Positions 43,165 to 52,223 are shown, counted from the first letter of the stretch. The stretch: 64,000 bases of DNA from Grimontia marina (GCF_900060185.1 NZ_FIZY01000027.1:1-64000); one strand, 5' to 3'. The notes: generated from the letters alone by a model not told the origin. Numbers and translations: made by a program.

Positions 43165-44448
43165 ATGGCGAAAGAACACGGGTATATCGATAGCTACTAT
43201 CAAGCAACGGCAAATGTTTTGCCTGAACAACCGGAGCTAACCAGTGATATTCAAGCGGACGTTTGTATTATCGGAGCTGGTTTGACGGGCACGAATGCAG
43301 CGATTGAACTTCGGAAGAAGGGCATGAGTGTCGTGGTGCTGGAAGGCCAACGCATCGCGTTTGGTGGTTCAGGTCGTAATGGGGGTCAGGCGCTGGTGGG
43401 TTACTGTCTGGGTCTTCGTGAAGTTGACGAAGAGTACGGCCCAGAATGGGGCAAGCAGCTTTGGGATCTGTCCGTTGAGTCTATCGATATCATTCGTGAA
43501 CGCATCAGCGAGTTCAACATCGATTGTGACTTCCAGGAAGGTTACATCGAACTGGCGTTGAACAAAGGTCAGGAGAAAGAACTGAAATCTTGGCACGAGC
43601 TGAAGCATGGTCGTTACAACTATCCGGTTGCCGAGTGGTGGGACACTGACAAGATTGAGCAGGTAGCGAACACCCGTCGTTACTTGGGCGGCTTATTCGA
43701 CCCAAACAGCGGTCACGTTCACACCCTGAACTACACGCTGGGTTTGGCACAAGCGGCGATTTCCGTTGGCGCGGAAATCTATGAAAACAGCCCAGTGATC
43801 AAACTGGAAAAAGGCGCAGGGGTTAACACGGTAAAAACTGCAAAAGGCAGCGTGAAGGCAAAACAGGTTCTGTTGGCTTGTAATGCATACCTTGATGGCC
43901 TGCATCGCAAGGCGCAATCAAAAGTGCTGCCTGTAGCCTCTTACATTGGTGTGACTGAGCAGCTTGGCGATCGCCAGCCAATCACTAACAAGATGGCGAT
44001 GTCTGATCTGAATAACTGTCTGGATTATTTCCGCCCGACTGCTGATGGACGCATTCTGTTCGGCGGTGTGAACCATCCGTTCAATGGCGAGTATTCAGAC
44101 AGTCAGGAGCGTCTGCGTCAGCGCATGTTGAAAGTGTTCCCTCAGCTGGGTGATGTGAAGATGGAATATCACTGGGGTGGTCTGTTTGCGGTGACTCGCA
44201 GCTACATGCCGGAAATCTCGCATTTGGGTAACGATATCTATACAGCCCATGGCTACACTGGTCATGGCGTTGGTTTGACTAATATCGCAGGCCGCGTTGT
44301 TGCTGAAGCAATGGCAGGGCAGGCAGGACGTTTCGATGTGTTCTCACGCATCGATCATGGCTGGATCCCAACGCCGAAAGTGCTGCGTAAACCTGCGCTC
44401 GCGATGGCGATCTTGAAAGCAAAAATGGAAGACGCATTAGCGAACTGA
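43165..44448 (+). CDS. FAD-dependent amine oxidase (PuuB-like)
   Basis: A 427-residue flavoenzyme of the D-amino-acid-oxidase-like family close to gamma-glutamylputrescine oxidoreductase. The FAD motif is VCIIGAGLTGTNAAIELRKKGMSVVVLE at about 32-59, followed by AFGGSGRNGGQALVGY, typical for this group. The C-terminus has YHWGGLFAVTRSYMPEISHLG and YTAHGYTGHGVGLTNIAG. It lies divergent from the polyamine-binding protein, so a polyamine-derived substrate is plausible. The rest of the Puu pathway is absent from the window. Confidence 0.85.
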   Translation: MAKEHGYIDSYYQATANVLPEQPELTSDIQADVCIIGAGLTGTNAAIELRKKGMSVVVLEGQRIAFGGSGRNGGQALVGYCLGLREVDEEYGPEWGKQLWDLSVESIDIIRERISEFNIDCDFQEGYIELALNKGQEKELKSWHELKHGRYNYPVAEWWDTDKIEQVANTRRYLGGLFDPNSGHVHTLNYTLGLAQAAISVGAEIYENSPVIKLEKGAGVNTVKTAKGSVKAKQVLLACNAYLDGLHRKAQSKVLPVASYIGVTEQLGDRQPITNKMAMSDLNNCLDYFRPTADGRILFGGVNHPFNGEYSDSQERLRQRMLKVFPQLGDVKMEYHWGGLFAVTRSYMPEISHLGNDIYTAHGYTGHGVGLTNIAGRVVAEAMAGQAGRFDVFSRIDHGWIPTPKVLRKPALAMAILKAKMEDALAN

Positions 44449-44562
44449 TTGCTCTCCGATCTCACGATTAGATTTTTAAATCCTTTCCATAAAATCTGTG
44501 ATTTGAAGCGGCACTAACACAAGGGGTAGATTCGCTACCCCTTGTACTTAGAGGTGCTGGCA

Positions 44563-45171
44563 ATGAACACAGATAAGTTATTAGACGCACTTCATACCCA
44601 AGGTTGGTACGTGTGGGATGATTTCTTGAATGCAGAAGAAGTCGAACAGCTTCGTGATGCCATTCCTGAAAGTATGAAACCTGCTGGCATCGGACGACAC
44701 CAGCAGCACCATACCAACAAACAAATCCGTAGTGACAAGATTTCCTGGCTGGAACGCGGAAAGCATGCTGCCTCGGACGATTATCTCTCTCGAATGGAAG
44801 CGATAAAGAACGACGTCAACCGCCACTTCTTTTTGGGTTTGTTCGAGTATGAAGCGCACTTCGCGCGTTACGACATCGGTGATTTCTATCAAAAACACCT
44901 CGATACTTTTGAAGGCCGCTCCAACCGCCGTTTAACCACGGTGATGTACCTCAATGATGAGTGGGCGGATGAAGATGGTGGTGAGATTGTGATTTATGAT
45001 ATCGACGATAATCATCTCAATACCCTCTGGCCGAAAGCTGGACGTTTGTTGGTGTTCCTATCGGAGGAGTTTCCCCATGAGGTATTACCGACCAACCGAG
45101 AGCGTTACAGCATTGCAGGTTGGTTCCGTGTGAACGGTATGCGCGGCAACCGCGTCGATCCATCTCGCTAA
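44563..45171 (+). CDS. 2-oxoglutarate/Fe(II)-dependent oxygenase (prolyl-hydroxylase-like)
   Basis: A 202-residue cytosolic protein. The start at 44563 has AGAGGT before it; the longer frame from 44542 lacks one. The iron site is visible as HLD in YQKHLDTFEGRSNRRLTTVMYLND and His in FPHEVLPT, with Arg in RYSIAGWFR for 2-oxoglutarate binding. This is the SM-20/EGL9-like group, which hydroxylates proline in proteins, in some bacteria on EF-Tu. The substrate is not determined here. The AlkB-like oxygenase gene follows 81 bases later, possibly in the same transcript. Confidence 0.82.
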   Translation: MNTDKLLDALHTQGWYVWDDFLNAEEVEQLRDAIPESMKPAGIGRHQQHHTNKQIRSDKISWLERGKHAASDDYLSRMEAIKNDVNRHFFLGLFEYEAHFARYDIGDFYQKHLDTFEGRSNRRLTTVMYLNDEWADEDGGEIVIYDIDDNHLNTLWPKAGRLLVFLSEEFPHEVLPTNRERYSIAGWFRVNGMRGNRVDPSR

Positions 45172-45252
45172 TTTGTTGTACCGTTTTATCTCTCTCGATT
45201 GTTGGGAGGTAAAACGGTATCTTCATCTCACACAAGCAATAGTGGAGGTGAG

Positions 45253-45861
45253 ATGTTTCAGGGCGATCTTTTTCAGCAAACAGGATGGATAGACATTCCA
45301 GATGGGAAACTGTTCTGGGAGCCTGAGTTTATTCCCACAAATATCGCTTCTGACATTTTTCAACATCTCTCCCTATCTCTTCCTTGGGACCAACTCCCCA
45401 TCAAAATGTTTGGTCGCGAAGTGCTTCAACCTAGGTTGCAGGCGTGGTTTGGTGATGCCTACTCATATTCAGGGCTCCACCTGAAGGCCGCACTTATGCC
45501 TGAATCATTACTTTCATTGAAGTCCCAATGTGAGCAAACGTCTGGTGTGACATACAATTCTGTGCTCGCGAATCTTTATCGTGATGGACAGGATTACATG
45601 GGGTGGCATCAAGACAATGAAATAGAGTTAGGCCCTGAGCCCAGCATTGCCTCACTCAGTTTTGGTGAGACTCGCCGCTTTGTTCTTCGGCATCTTCAAA
45701 CTGGAGAAAAACGCGAATTTGAATTAGGTTCTGGTTCTCTGCTGATTATGGCGGGCAAAACCCAAACTTATTGGCAGCATGCAGTGCCGAAAACCGCAAA
45801 ACTGAGGGGGCCGAGAATTAACCTCACTTTCCGGAATATTAACTTCTTAGCGAAATCCTGA
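45253..45861 (+). CDS. alkB: AlkB-like alpha-ketoglutarate-dependent DNA/RNA demethylase
   Basis: A 202-residue oxygenase. The start at 45253 has TGGAGGTG before it. The double-stranded beta-helix shows NLYRDGQDYMGWHQDNEIELGPEP with the His-x-Asp iron ligands, ASLSFGETRRFVLRH, the distal His in YWQHAVPK and the Arg pair in GPRINLTFR that binds the co-substrate. It should remove methyl groups such as 1-methyladenine and 3-methylcytosine from nucleic acid. It is of the shorter AlkB type found in vibrios. It forms a pair with the preceding 2-oxoglutarate oxygenase, perhaps by chance. Confidence 0.9.
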   Translation: MFQGDLFQQTGWIDIPDGKLFWEPEFIPTNIASDIFQHLSLSLPWDQLPIKMFGREVLQPRLQAWFGDAYSYSGLHLKAALMPESLLSLKSQCEQTSGVTYNSVLANLYRDGQDYMGWHQDNEIELGPEPSIASLSFGETRRFVLRHLQTGEKREFELGSGSLLIMAGKTQTYWQHAVPKTAKLRGPRINLTFRNINFLAKS

Positions 45862-45941
45862 GTAAAAAAGGCTCGATATGGTCGATTTATATCGACTTTG
45901 CCGTGAATTTGAGCGAACGAACTTTTTTTTCAAAATTAGTG

Positions 45942-45969
45942 TTGACTAGATCACGTGAATCCGTAGAAT
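45942..45969 (+). promoter_or_regulatory. Promoter of the tRNA array
   Basis: TTGACT (45942-45947), 16 bases, then TAGAAT (45964-45969), followed by the G+C-rich discriminator GCGCTCCG expected for stringently controlled stable RNA genes. Confidence 0.75.
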
Positions 45970-46018
45970 GCGCTCCGTACCGCAGAGGAAGGCAACTTAC
46001 TGAAGCGGAACAAACGAA

Positions 46019-46092
46019 GGCGCGTTGGCAGAGTGGCTATGCAGCGGATTGCAAATCCGTGGACCTCGGTTCGACTCCGGGACGCGCCTCCA
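46019..46092 (+). tRNA. tRNA-Cys (GCA)
   Basis: Cloverleaf of 74 bases with anticodon GCA in GGATTGCAAATCC, T-loop GGTTCGACTCC and encoded CCA. First gene of the array. Confidence 0.95.
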
Positions 46093-46096
46093 TGAT

Positions 46097-46172
46097 GCGA
46101 CACTAGCTCAGCTGGTAGAGCGCAACCTTGCCAAGGTTGAGGTCACGAGTTCGAACCTCGTGTGTCGCTCCA
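46097..46172 (+). tRNA. tRNA-Gly (GCC), copy 1
   Basis: 76 bases, acceptor GCGACAC, anticodon GCC in ACCTTGCCAAGGT, T-arm CGAGTTCGAACCTCG, encoded CCA. Starts the first 222-base repeat unit. Confidence 0.95.
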
Positions 46173-46209
46173 ATTAAGTTGTCATCGTACTTGAACGGTG
46201 AGATACGGA

Positions 46210-46286
<77 letters not shown>

Positions 46287-46318
46287 CATTCAGTTTATTC
46301 GGCTTAGCCGGGTAACAT

Positions 46319-46394
46319 GCGACACTAGCTCAGCTGGTAGAGCGCAACCTTGCCAAGGTTGAGGTCACGAGTTCGAACCTCGTGTGTCGCTCCA
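46319..46394 (+). tRNA. tRNA-Gly (GCC), copy 2
   Basis: Identical to copy 1; starts the second 222-base unit. Confidence 0.95.
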
Positions 46395-46431
46395 ATTAAG
46401 TTGTCATCGTACTTGAACGGTGAGATACGGA

Positions 46432-46508
<77 letters not shown>

Positions 46509-46540
46509 CATTCAGTTTATTCGGCTTAGCCGGGTAACAT

Positions 46541-46616
46541 GCGACACTAGCTCAGCTGGTAGAGCGCAACCTTGCCAAGGTTGAGGTCACGAGTTCGAAC
46601 CTCGTGTGTCGCTCCA
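46541..46616 (+). tRNA. tRNA-Gly (GCC), copy 3
   Basis: Identical to copy 1; third unit. Confidence 0.95.
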
Positions 46617-46653
46617 ATTAAGTTGTCATCGTACTTGAACGGTGAGATACGGA

Positions 46654-46730
<77 letters not shown>

Positions 46731-46762
46731 CATTCAGTTTATTCGGCTTAGCCGGGTAACAT

Positions 46763-46838
46763 GCGACACTAGCTCAGCTGGTAGAGCGCAACCTTGCCAA
46801 GGTTGAGGTCACGAGTTCGAACCTCGTGTGTCGCTCCA
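46763..46838 (+). tRNA. tRNA-Gly (GCC), copy 4
   Basis: Identical to copy 1; fourth unit, whose fMet partner is broken. Confidence 0.95.
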
Positions 46839-46875
46839 ATTAAGTTGTCATCGTACTTGAACGGTGAGATACGGA

Positions 46876-46940
<65 letters not shown>

Positions 46941-46972
46941 CATTCAGTTTATTCGGCTTAGCCGGGTAACAT

Positions 46973-47048
46973 GCGACACTAGCTCAGCTGGTAGAGCGCA
47001 ACCTTGCCAAGGTTGAGGTCACGAGTTCGAACCTCGTGTGTCGCTCCA
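46973..47048 (+). tRNA. tRNA-Gly (GCC), copy 5
   Basis: Identical to copy 1, but followed by a different spacer with TTCTCTTAGAAGAGA. Confidence 0.95.
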
Positions 47049-47103
47049 CTTTCTCTTAGAAGAGATGGGAAGTTGTCATCGTACTTGAACGGTGAAATAC
47101 GGA

Positions 47104-47180
<77 letters not shown>

Positions 47181-47212
47181 CATTCAGTTTATTCGGCTTC
47201 GCCGGGTAACAT

Positions 47213-47288
47213 GCGACACTAGCTCAGCTGGTAGAGCGCAACCTTGCCAAGGTTGAGGTCACGAGTTCGAACCTCGTGTGTCGCTCCA
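47213..47288 (+). tRNA. tRNA-Gly (GCC), copy 6
   Basis: Intact; the spacer before it has GGCTTCGCC instead of GGCTTAGCC. Confidence 0.95.
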
Positions 47289-47312
47289 AATTTTGACTTT
47301 CGGTTCTCCGGA

Positions 47313-47391
47313 AGTGTGATACGCAAGAAACCTTGCCAAGGTTGAGGTCACGCCTAAGCCTTGAAGATTGGGAACCTCGTGTGTCACTCCA
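47313..47391 (+). pseudogene. Chimeric tRNA-Gly remnant
   Basis: Keeps AACCTTGCCAAGGTTGAGG of the anticodon arm and GGAACCTCGTGTGTCACTCCA of the 3' end. The D-arm and acceptor 5' side are replaced by unrelated bases and about 18 bases are inserted in the T-arm, so it cannot be a working tRNA. Confidence 0.8.
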
Positions 47392-47446
47392 CTTTCTCTT
47401 AGAAGAGGTGGGAAGTTGTCATCGCACTTGAACGGTGAGATACGGA

Positions 47447-47523
<77 letters not shown>

Positions 47524-47529
47524 CATTCG

Positions 47530-47563
47530 AAAGCCCAGACCTATTTAGGTCTGGGCTTTTTTG
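47530..47563 (+). terminator. Terminator of the tRNA array
   Basis: AAAGCCCAGACCT and AGGTCTGGGCTTT around a short ATTT loop, followed by a T-run. Confidence 0.9.
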
Positions 47564-47626
47564 TATGTGTAAATTACTGTGACGTATAACTTTTTGAATT
47601 AGTGGAATTACTTCTTTCTGTGTCCT

Positions 47627-47950
47627 CTACATGGAGCATGAACTGAATCTCTTATTCGATTTTTCAACCCGATTATGGGAAGCATAGGGCATGAACTTTC
47701 TATAGGTTTCCAGCACCATCTTTGTACACTTATGGCTCATTTGAGTAGCAATCCAACTCGGGTTGGCATCCTCGATCAGCATCTAACCGGTAAACGTATG
47801 ATGGGTTTGATAGGGTCCACGGCGCCGGATACCTGCGCGCTTGACGCAACTATCCCAAAGCTCGGAGATACCATTGGGCTTGTAATGATTTGTTAAGTCG
47901 CCAGATTTTCTTTTCAGGCCAAACAAGAACACCCAGCAACAACTATCGAC
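47627..47950 (-). pseudogene. Tyrosine recombinase (integrase) C-terminal remnant
   Basis: The frame reads WDSCVKRAGIRRRGPYQTHHTFTG, a TAG stop at 47783-47785, then in the same frame MLIEDANPSWIATQMSHK and MVLETYRKF. These are the box II region of phage integrases and the His and Tyr box. The catalytic Arg expected in YQTRHTF is His here, and the stop adds a second lesion, so it is inactive. Confidence 0.7.
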
Positions 47951-48269
47951 ACGGGTTTTATTCTTTTCTCGGGTTTGAACTGTTACGTTGACCGTTTTAC
48001 CCACCTTTTGCGCTGATACTCCGAGCTCAAGGGCGATGTCTGTAGCGGTGTAGTGTTGAACTGGGGATATCCCAACCAGTAGTGATAAGCGCGCCGATAG
48101 CTTTATCAGATAGCCCGCAGGCAGAAAGCAGCACCGGCGCAACGTCCAAGTTGCATGTCTCGCAGTAGGCTTCAAGGGTCGTGTAAGAAACCGCACACTT
48201 CCGACCTCGTATTGTCAAAGTAAAAGTATTCTTCTGACCAAGCTTCAATTCAAAATCAGAAGCCTACTC

Positions 48270-48554
48270 CTATTCTTTGTTTCTTTTTTCCTCATCATTG
48301 CTGTGAAACTTGTTATCGACAACAACACAGTGCTGCTGCACTTTGAAGTGAAATACCCGACGAGTTATGTTGAGACACCAAAGATCAATAGCCCCTAGGG
48401 AGGTATCTGCCAATGCACTTGCTTCAATCTTAATTCTCGCGACGCTGGTGCCTGCGGCTTTTTCTGTAGCGTGGCTCTTATCAAAGATACGCAAATTACT
48501 GACGAACCGAAAACTGTAAGGGTTATTGCTGTTAGGGATATAGGAAAAAGTCAT
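48270..48554 (-). CDS. Hypothetical protein next to element debris
   Basis: A 94-residue frame with a fair ribosome site (GCAGGTAAT). It contains PYSFRFVSNLRIFDKSHA, GTSVARIKIEASALADTSLGAIDLW and a charged tail NDEEKRNKE. I do not recognise it. It may belong to the decayed element or be a small stand-alone gene divergent from the Lrp-type regulator. Confidence 0.35.
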   Translation of the reverse strand: MTFSYIPNSNNPYSFRFVSNLRIFDKSHATEKAAGTSVARIKIEASALADTSLGAIDLWCLNITRRVFHFKVQQHCVVVDNKFHSNDEEKRNKE

Positions 48555-48608
48555 ATTACCTGCTCTAATTGACTACGATAGGTTTTTCGCAGGAAAGGAA
48601 GCAACAGC

Positions 48609-49100
48609 ATGGCAAATACTACCTCTACGCTCGATCGCACTGACATCGAAATACTTCGTATTCTTCAGACTAACGGCCGTCTACCCGTGGTTGAACTGGC
48701 AAAAAGGGTGAATCTCACTACGACGCCATGCTCTGAAAGGGTAAAACGCCTTGAAAGGGAAGGGTACATTTCTGGCTACCACGCCGATATTTCGGCGGAG
48801 AAGTTGGGCTTGGATGTGGTTGTTTTTATTCACATGCGTCTTGATCAAACCAACCTTTCAATCTTCGATAAATTCGCTAAATCAGCCATGCTGATCCCTG
48901 AAATTGAAGAGTGCTATTCACTTTCTGGTGATTTTGACGCCATGGTGAAAGTAAGGGTGAAGAACATCAAAGCCTATCAGAACTTCATGTCGACCCGTAT
49001 TATCCAACTCCCTGGTGTTATCCAAACCCGAAGCGAAATTGTTATTGCCGAATACAAGCGAAACGCTGGGATCAACCCTGACTTAATTGCGGTGTCTTGA
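48609..49100 (+). CDS. Lrp/AsnC-family transcriptional regulator
   Basis: A 163-residue regulator. The N-terminal winged helix has LDRTDIEILRILQTNGRLPVVELAKRVNLTTTPCSERVKRLEREGYISGY, a standard Lrp DNA-binding domain. The C-terminal RAM domain, IEECYSLSGDFDAMVKVRVKNIKAYQNFM and LPGVIQTRSEIVIAEYK, forms oligomers and binds amino acids. The start has AAAGGAAG before it. It stands 191 bases upstream of the CtlX-type hydrolase gene in the same direction and may control it in response to an amino acid such as arginine or citrulline; that link is inference. Confidence 0.92.
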   Translation: MANTTSTLDRTDIEILRILQTNGRLPVVELAKRVNLTTTPCSERVKRLEREGYISGYHADISAEKLGLDVVVFIHMRLDQTNLSIFDKFAKSAMLIPEIEECYSLSGDFDAMVKVRVKNIKAYQNFMSTRIIQLPGVIQTRSEIVIAEYKRNAGINPDLIAVS

Positions 49101-49291
49101 TAAAGAAACGTTAAGATAAAGTGATGGGTAAATCTGTGTCATATAGTTAAATTAACTAAATTTTTATACTAAATCAGTTAATGCTTGAACTAAGACGATG
49201 TATTCCCTTCATATTCAGGTAACTTTCCCATGTGACCATGGCTAAACTTAAACTCACAACAATAATGTTAATAATATGTTGAGGTGTTTGG

Positions 49292-50257
49292 ATGGTCGCA
49301 CCCATTCCGAGAGATACGATCAACTCTCAGGCCACTGTCCATGCAGCGAGTGCTGTAGTGATGGTGCCACCTATTGATTTCAAATTTAATGTGGAAACCA
49401 GCGCAGATAATGAGTTTCAAAAATCTCTGGCTCTTTCTGACATTGAAATCCGCACTAAAGCGTTAAGCGAATTTTACGGTATGGTGGAGCTATTACGGTC
49501 ACATGGAGTGAATGTGACGGTGATGGATTACTCCTCGGAGCAAGGCGAAACGCCAGATGCCGTATTCCCCAATAATTGGTTTTCTACCTCAGCCAATGGT
49601 GACATTTACCTGTTCCCAATGGCGTGTGAAAACCGTCGTCGTGAATTACGTCCTGAAGCGCTCTTGAGTGCCTTGCAAGAGTCCGGGTTCAAATCTGGAA
49701 AGGTGCATCACCTAGGTGATTTGGAGGAACCAGAAGCCTTTTTGGAAAGCACGGGTGTGATGATCATGGATCATGTCAATTCCACCGTGTATGCAGCTTT
49801 ATCCGTTCGTTGCAATCGCGATTTACTTCAGCAGTACGTTAATCAGGCTGGGTTCAAAGAAGTGATTTACTTCGATACCCATATGTCTTCTGGCTCACCG
49901 GTCTACCACACCAATGTGATGATGTCAGTAGGTGAAGGGTTTGCAGTGATCTGTGATGAAATCATCGAAGAGTTTGAGCGTCGCAGGGTGCTGAACTCCC
50001 TACAAAAGACAAAAGACGTTGTTTCAATCAGTGAAGAGCAAATGGGGCAGTTTTGCGGCAATATCCTCCAGCTACAAAACAGCAAAGGCGAACGTCTGAT
50101 TGCCATGTCTCTCTCTGCCTATAATGCTTTCACCCTAGAGCAAAAGCGTGTATTGCGTAAGCATGGCAAGCTGGTTCCAATCGACGTATCGACTATTGAG
50201 ACCATCGGGGGTGGCAGCGTGAGGTGCATGTTGGGTGAGAACTTCTTGCCACGGTGA
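49292..50257 (+). CDS. ctlX: Arginine deiminase-related hydrolase (CtlX type)
   Basis: A 321-residue protein of the amidinotransferase/DDAH fold, close to the citrulline-utilisation hydrolase CtlX. Marks are VVMVPPIDFKFN near the start, TPDAVFPNNWFSTSANGDIYLFPMACENRRRELR (with the substrate-binding Asp and Asn), LESTGVMIMDHVN, the catalytic His in DTHMSSGSPVYHTNVMM and the catalytic Cys in GGGSVRCMLGENF. It is expected to hydrolyse a guanidino or ureido amino acid. An Lrp-type regulator precedes it. A terminator lies at about 50274-50302. Confidence 0.85.
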   Translation: MVAPIPRDTINSQATVHAASAVVMVPPIDFKFNVETSADNEFQKSLALSDIEIRTKALSEFYGMVELLRSHGVNVTVMDYSSEQGETPDAVFPNNWFSTSANGDIYLFPMACENRRRELRPEALLSALQESGFKSGKVHHLGDLEEPEAFLESTGVMIMDHVNSTVYAALSVRCNRDLLQQYVNQAGFKEVIYFDTHMSSGSPVYHTNVMMSVGEGFAVICDEIIEEFERRRVLNSLQKTKDVVSISEEQMGQFCGNILQLQNSKGERLIAMSLSAYNAFTLEQKRVLRKHGKLVPIDVSTIETIGGGSVRCMLGENFLPR

Positions 50258-50273
50258 AGAAAGAAACTTCAAA

Positions 50274-50302
50274 GAGCCGCTTCAAAAAAAGCGGCTTTTT
50301 CT
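50274..50302 (+). terminator. Terminator after ctlX
   Basis: AGCCGCTT and AAGCGGCT separated by AAAAAA-type bases, followed by TTTTTCTTTT. Confidence 0.8.
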
Positions 50303-50443
50303 TTTCGGGCATAGCACAACAAACAACAGATTTCCTCGGTGAAGTTGCAGATTTGGGTATTCGTCTTATTCTTAAAGGTATGTAGCGTTATTGGAAATAA
50401 AAAGCCATCAGATGGCGAGCCTTTAATTACGGGAGTTAAGTTA

Positions 50444-51376
50444 ATGCCAGAAAGACGATATCGTCTTATCACACGAAGTGACTTCGACGGACTAGTATGT
50501 GCTGTGCTGTTAAAGCACATAGACCTGATCGATGAGATCAAATTTGTGCACCCCAAGGACATGCAGGACGGGATCATTGAGATCACTGAATATGACATTA
50601 CGACCAACTTACCCTACAACGCGAAAGCACACTTGTGCATCGATCATCATTCCTCTGAAATGGTCCGAAATCAGGACCTGAGCGCGAATCATATTATTGA
50701 CCCAGATGCGCCTTCGGCAGCTCGTGTCGTCTGGAAGCATTTTGGTGGAGAGAGTACTTTCCCGGCGGCCTGGGATGAAATGATGGAAGAGGTCGACAAA
50801 GGCGACTCAGCACAATATACCAAAGACGAGGTTCTCTATCCCGAGGGGTGGGGGTTGCTAAACTTCATTATGGATTCCAGAACTGGTCTTGGGCGTTTCC
50901 GTGAATTCCGTATTTCAAACTATGAATTGATGATGGACTTAATTGATCACTGCAAAGACAAGTCTATCGCAGAAATAATGGCACTTCCTGATGTTATAGA
51001 GCGTGTTGATCTTTATTTCAGCCATCGAGAAAAGTTCCAAGAACAAATCCGACGCTGTGCATCAGTATGTGGCAATTTAGTTATGTTAGATCTACGCCGT
51101 GAAGATACAATTTGGGCTGGCAATCGGTTCGAAATTTACGCGCTTTATCCGCAGTGTAATATCTCTATTCACGTGCTGTGGGGACTCAAAAAACAAAATA
51201 CAGTGTTCGCATGTGGTAAGTCTATTTTTGATAGATCATCACAAACAAACATTGGTGAATTAATGTTGAAGTATGGTGGAGGTGGTCATGAAAATGCAGG
51301 GACATGTCAGGTCGCCAATGAGATGGCCGCGCAAATAGAAGACGAACTCATCGTGCAAATAAACAAAGATGGTTAA
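50444..51376 (+). CDS. DHH-family phosphoesterase
   Basis: A 310-residue protein. The start at 50444 follows GGGAG; an upstream frame from 50339 has none. The DHH domain shows RSDFDGLVCAVLLKH near the N-terminus and CIDHHSSEM with the DHH triad that binds manganese; DPDAPSAARVVWKHF follows. The C-terminal DHHA1-like end has KYGGGGHENAGTCQV. Such enzymes cleave linear dinucleotides, short RNA or polyphosphate; the substrate here is unknown. The gene is flanked by terminators and probably transcribed alone. Confidence 0.85.
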   Translation: MPERRYRLITRSDFDGLVCAVLLKHIDLIDEIKFVHPKDMQDGIIEITEYDITTNLPYNAKAHLCIDHHSSEMVRNQDLSANHIIDPDAPSAARVVWKHFGGESTFPAAWDEMMEEVDKGDSAQYTKDEVLYPEGWGLLNFIMDSRTGLGRFREFRISNYELMMDLIDHCKDKSIAEIMALPDVIERVDLYFSHREKFQEQIRRCASVCGNLVMLDLRREDTIWAGNRFEIYALYPQCNISIHVLWGLKKQNTVFACGKSIFDRSSQTNIGELMLKYGGGGHENAGTCQVANEMAAQIEDELIVQINKDG

Positions 51377-51409
51377 AGATTGAAAGCCCCTCAAACGAGG
51401 GGATTTCTC

Positions 51410-51769
51410 TTAGTTATTTCGAGGTTCTTTGGGTGACAACGGAAGTCTGTCGAAGGAAACACCTTTCCAACCATTATGAATGAAATTTCGAATGTTTAGG
51501 TGGTCTTTACCGCTAGGGTGGCCCAGAACATCATCTCTGTAGTATCTGCCAAAACATGCTAATACAGAACGTTCATCAAGTCCGTGTAACTTTCCAAACG
51601 CAAAAATCTTGCATGACCCCGTGTTTTGACCCGCTTTGTTGATCAAGTCGCCATTCATGAATTCCGCCGGAGAGTACTGATAAAAACGATCAATAACTGA
51701 AATGGTGTCTTCGAATTCAACGAGCTCGGGAGTGTTAGAGAGCTTAAGTAAGAAGTTACTGAGTTGCAT
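51410..51769 (-). CDS. HopJ-family protein
   Basis: A 119-residue protein of the HopJ type III effector family, named after a Pseudomonas member but common in non-pathogens. The signature is VEFEDTISVIDRFYQYSPAEFMNG, GSCKIFAFGKLHGLDERSVLACFGRYYRDDVL and HPSGKDHLNIRNFIHNGW. It has no secretion signal and there is no type III effector context here, so an effector role should not be assumed. The function is unknown. Confidence 0.85.
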   Translation of the reverse strand: MQLSNFLLKLSNTPELVEFEDTISVIDRFYQYSPAEFMNGDLINKAGQNTGSCKIFAFGKLHGLDERSVLACFGRYYRDDVLGHPSGKDHLNIRNFIHNGWKGVSFDRLPLSPKEPRNN

Positions 51770-52081
51770 GATAATCCTAACTGCTATTGCTTAATAAACT
51801 GGCTTTTAGTGTGCATTTGGAATGAGCTAAATATTAGGCCATTCGTTTAAAAGCCTCGCCAAGCATTTCCTTAACGATCTGTTTTAACAGGATGATACAG
51901 CAAAGTGAAGTGCCATTTGCGATTACATATTATGCTCTAAAACTTCTGAAAGTTTGTCTTTAAAGTAAGGCAAATGTGAATGTGTTTCGTGGTTGTTTCT
52001 TAAGATTGCGCTTGCATGAGGACAGAATAGAAGCATATTGATTTTAAAAGCATCAAACAAACTTAATTGGATAAAAAAATG
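51770..52081. other. Intergenic region, nothing recognised
   Basis: A+T-rich region between the HopJ-family gene and the tRNA-Ser promoter. No gene, repeat or RNA motif seen. Confidence 0.35.
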
Positions 52082-52110
52082 TTTACAGTTTTCTGAACTG
52101 CCGCTAATAT
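52082..52110 (+). promoter_or_regulatory. Promoter of tRNA-Ser
   Basis: TTTACA (52082-52087), 17 bases, TAATAT (52105-52110), 13 bases before the mature tRNA. Confidence 0.7.
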
Positions 52111-52123
52111 TCCCCGCACTTAC

Positions 52124-52214
52124 GGAGAGATGGCTGAGTGGTTGAAAGCACCGGTCTTGAAAACCGGCATACGTTAATAGCGTATCTAGGGTTCAAATCC
52201 CTATCTCTCCGCCA
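52124..52214 (+). tRNA. tRNA-Ser (TGA)
   Basis: 91 bases with the long variable arm of class II tRNAs (TACGTTAATAGCGTA), anticodon TGA in CCGGTCTTGAAAACCGG, T-loop GGTTCAAATCC and encoded CCA. Confidence 0.95.
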
Positions 52215-52223
52215 AATTAGATT

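Larger units (their letters stand above)
47564..48608. mobile_element. Debris of an integrated element downstream of the tRNA array
   Basis: About one kilobase holds only broken or doubtful frames on the minus strand: a dead tyrosine integrase end (47627 to about 47950), and a piece with YTATDIALELGVSAQKVG near 47990-48060 that resembles DNA-binding domains of phage antirepressor proteins. Upstream of that is a shifted frame at 48027-48248. Position next to a tRNA cluster is typical for integration, but no att duplication was found. Confidence 0.5.

Noticed and set aside
51410-51769. Type III secretion effector
   Set aside because: The HopJ name is historical; there is no secretion signal, chaperone or secretion system nearby.
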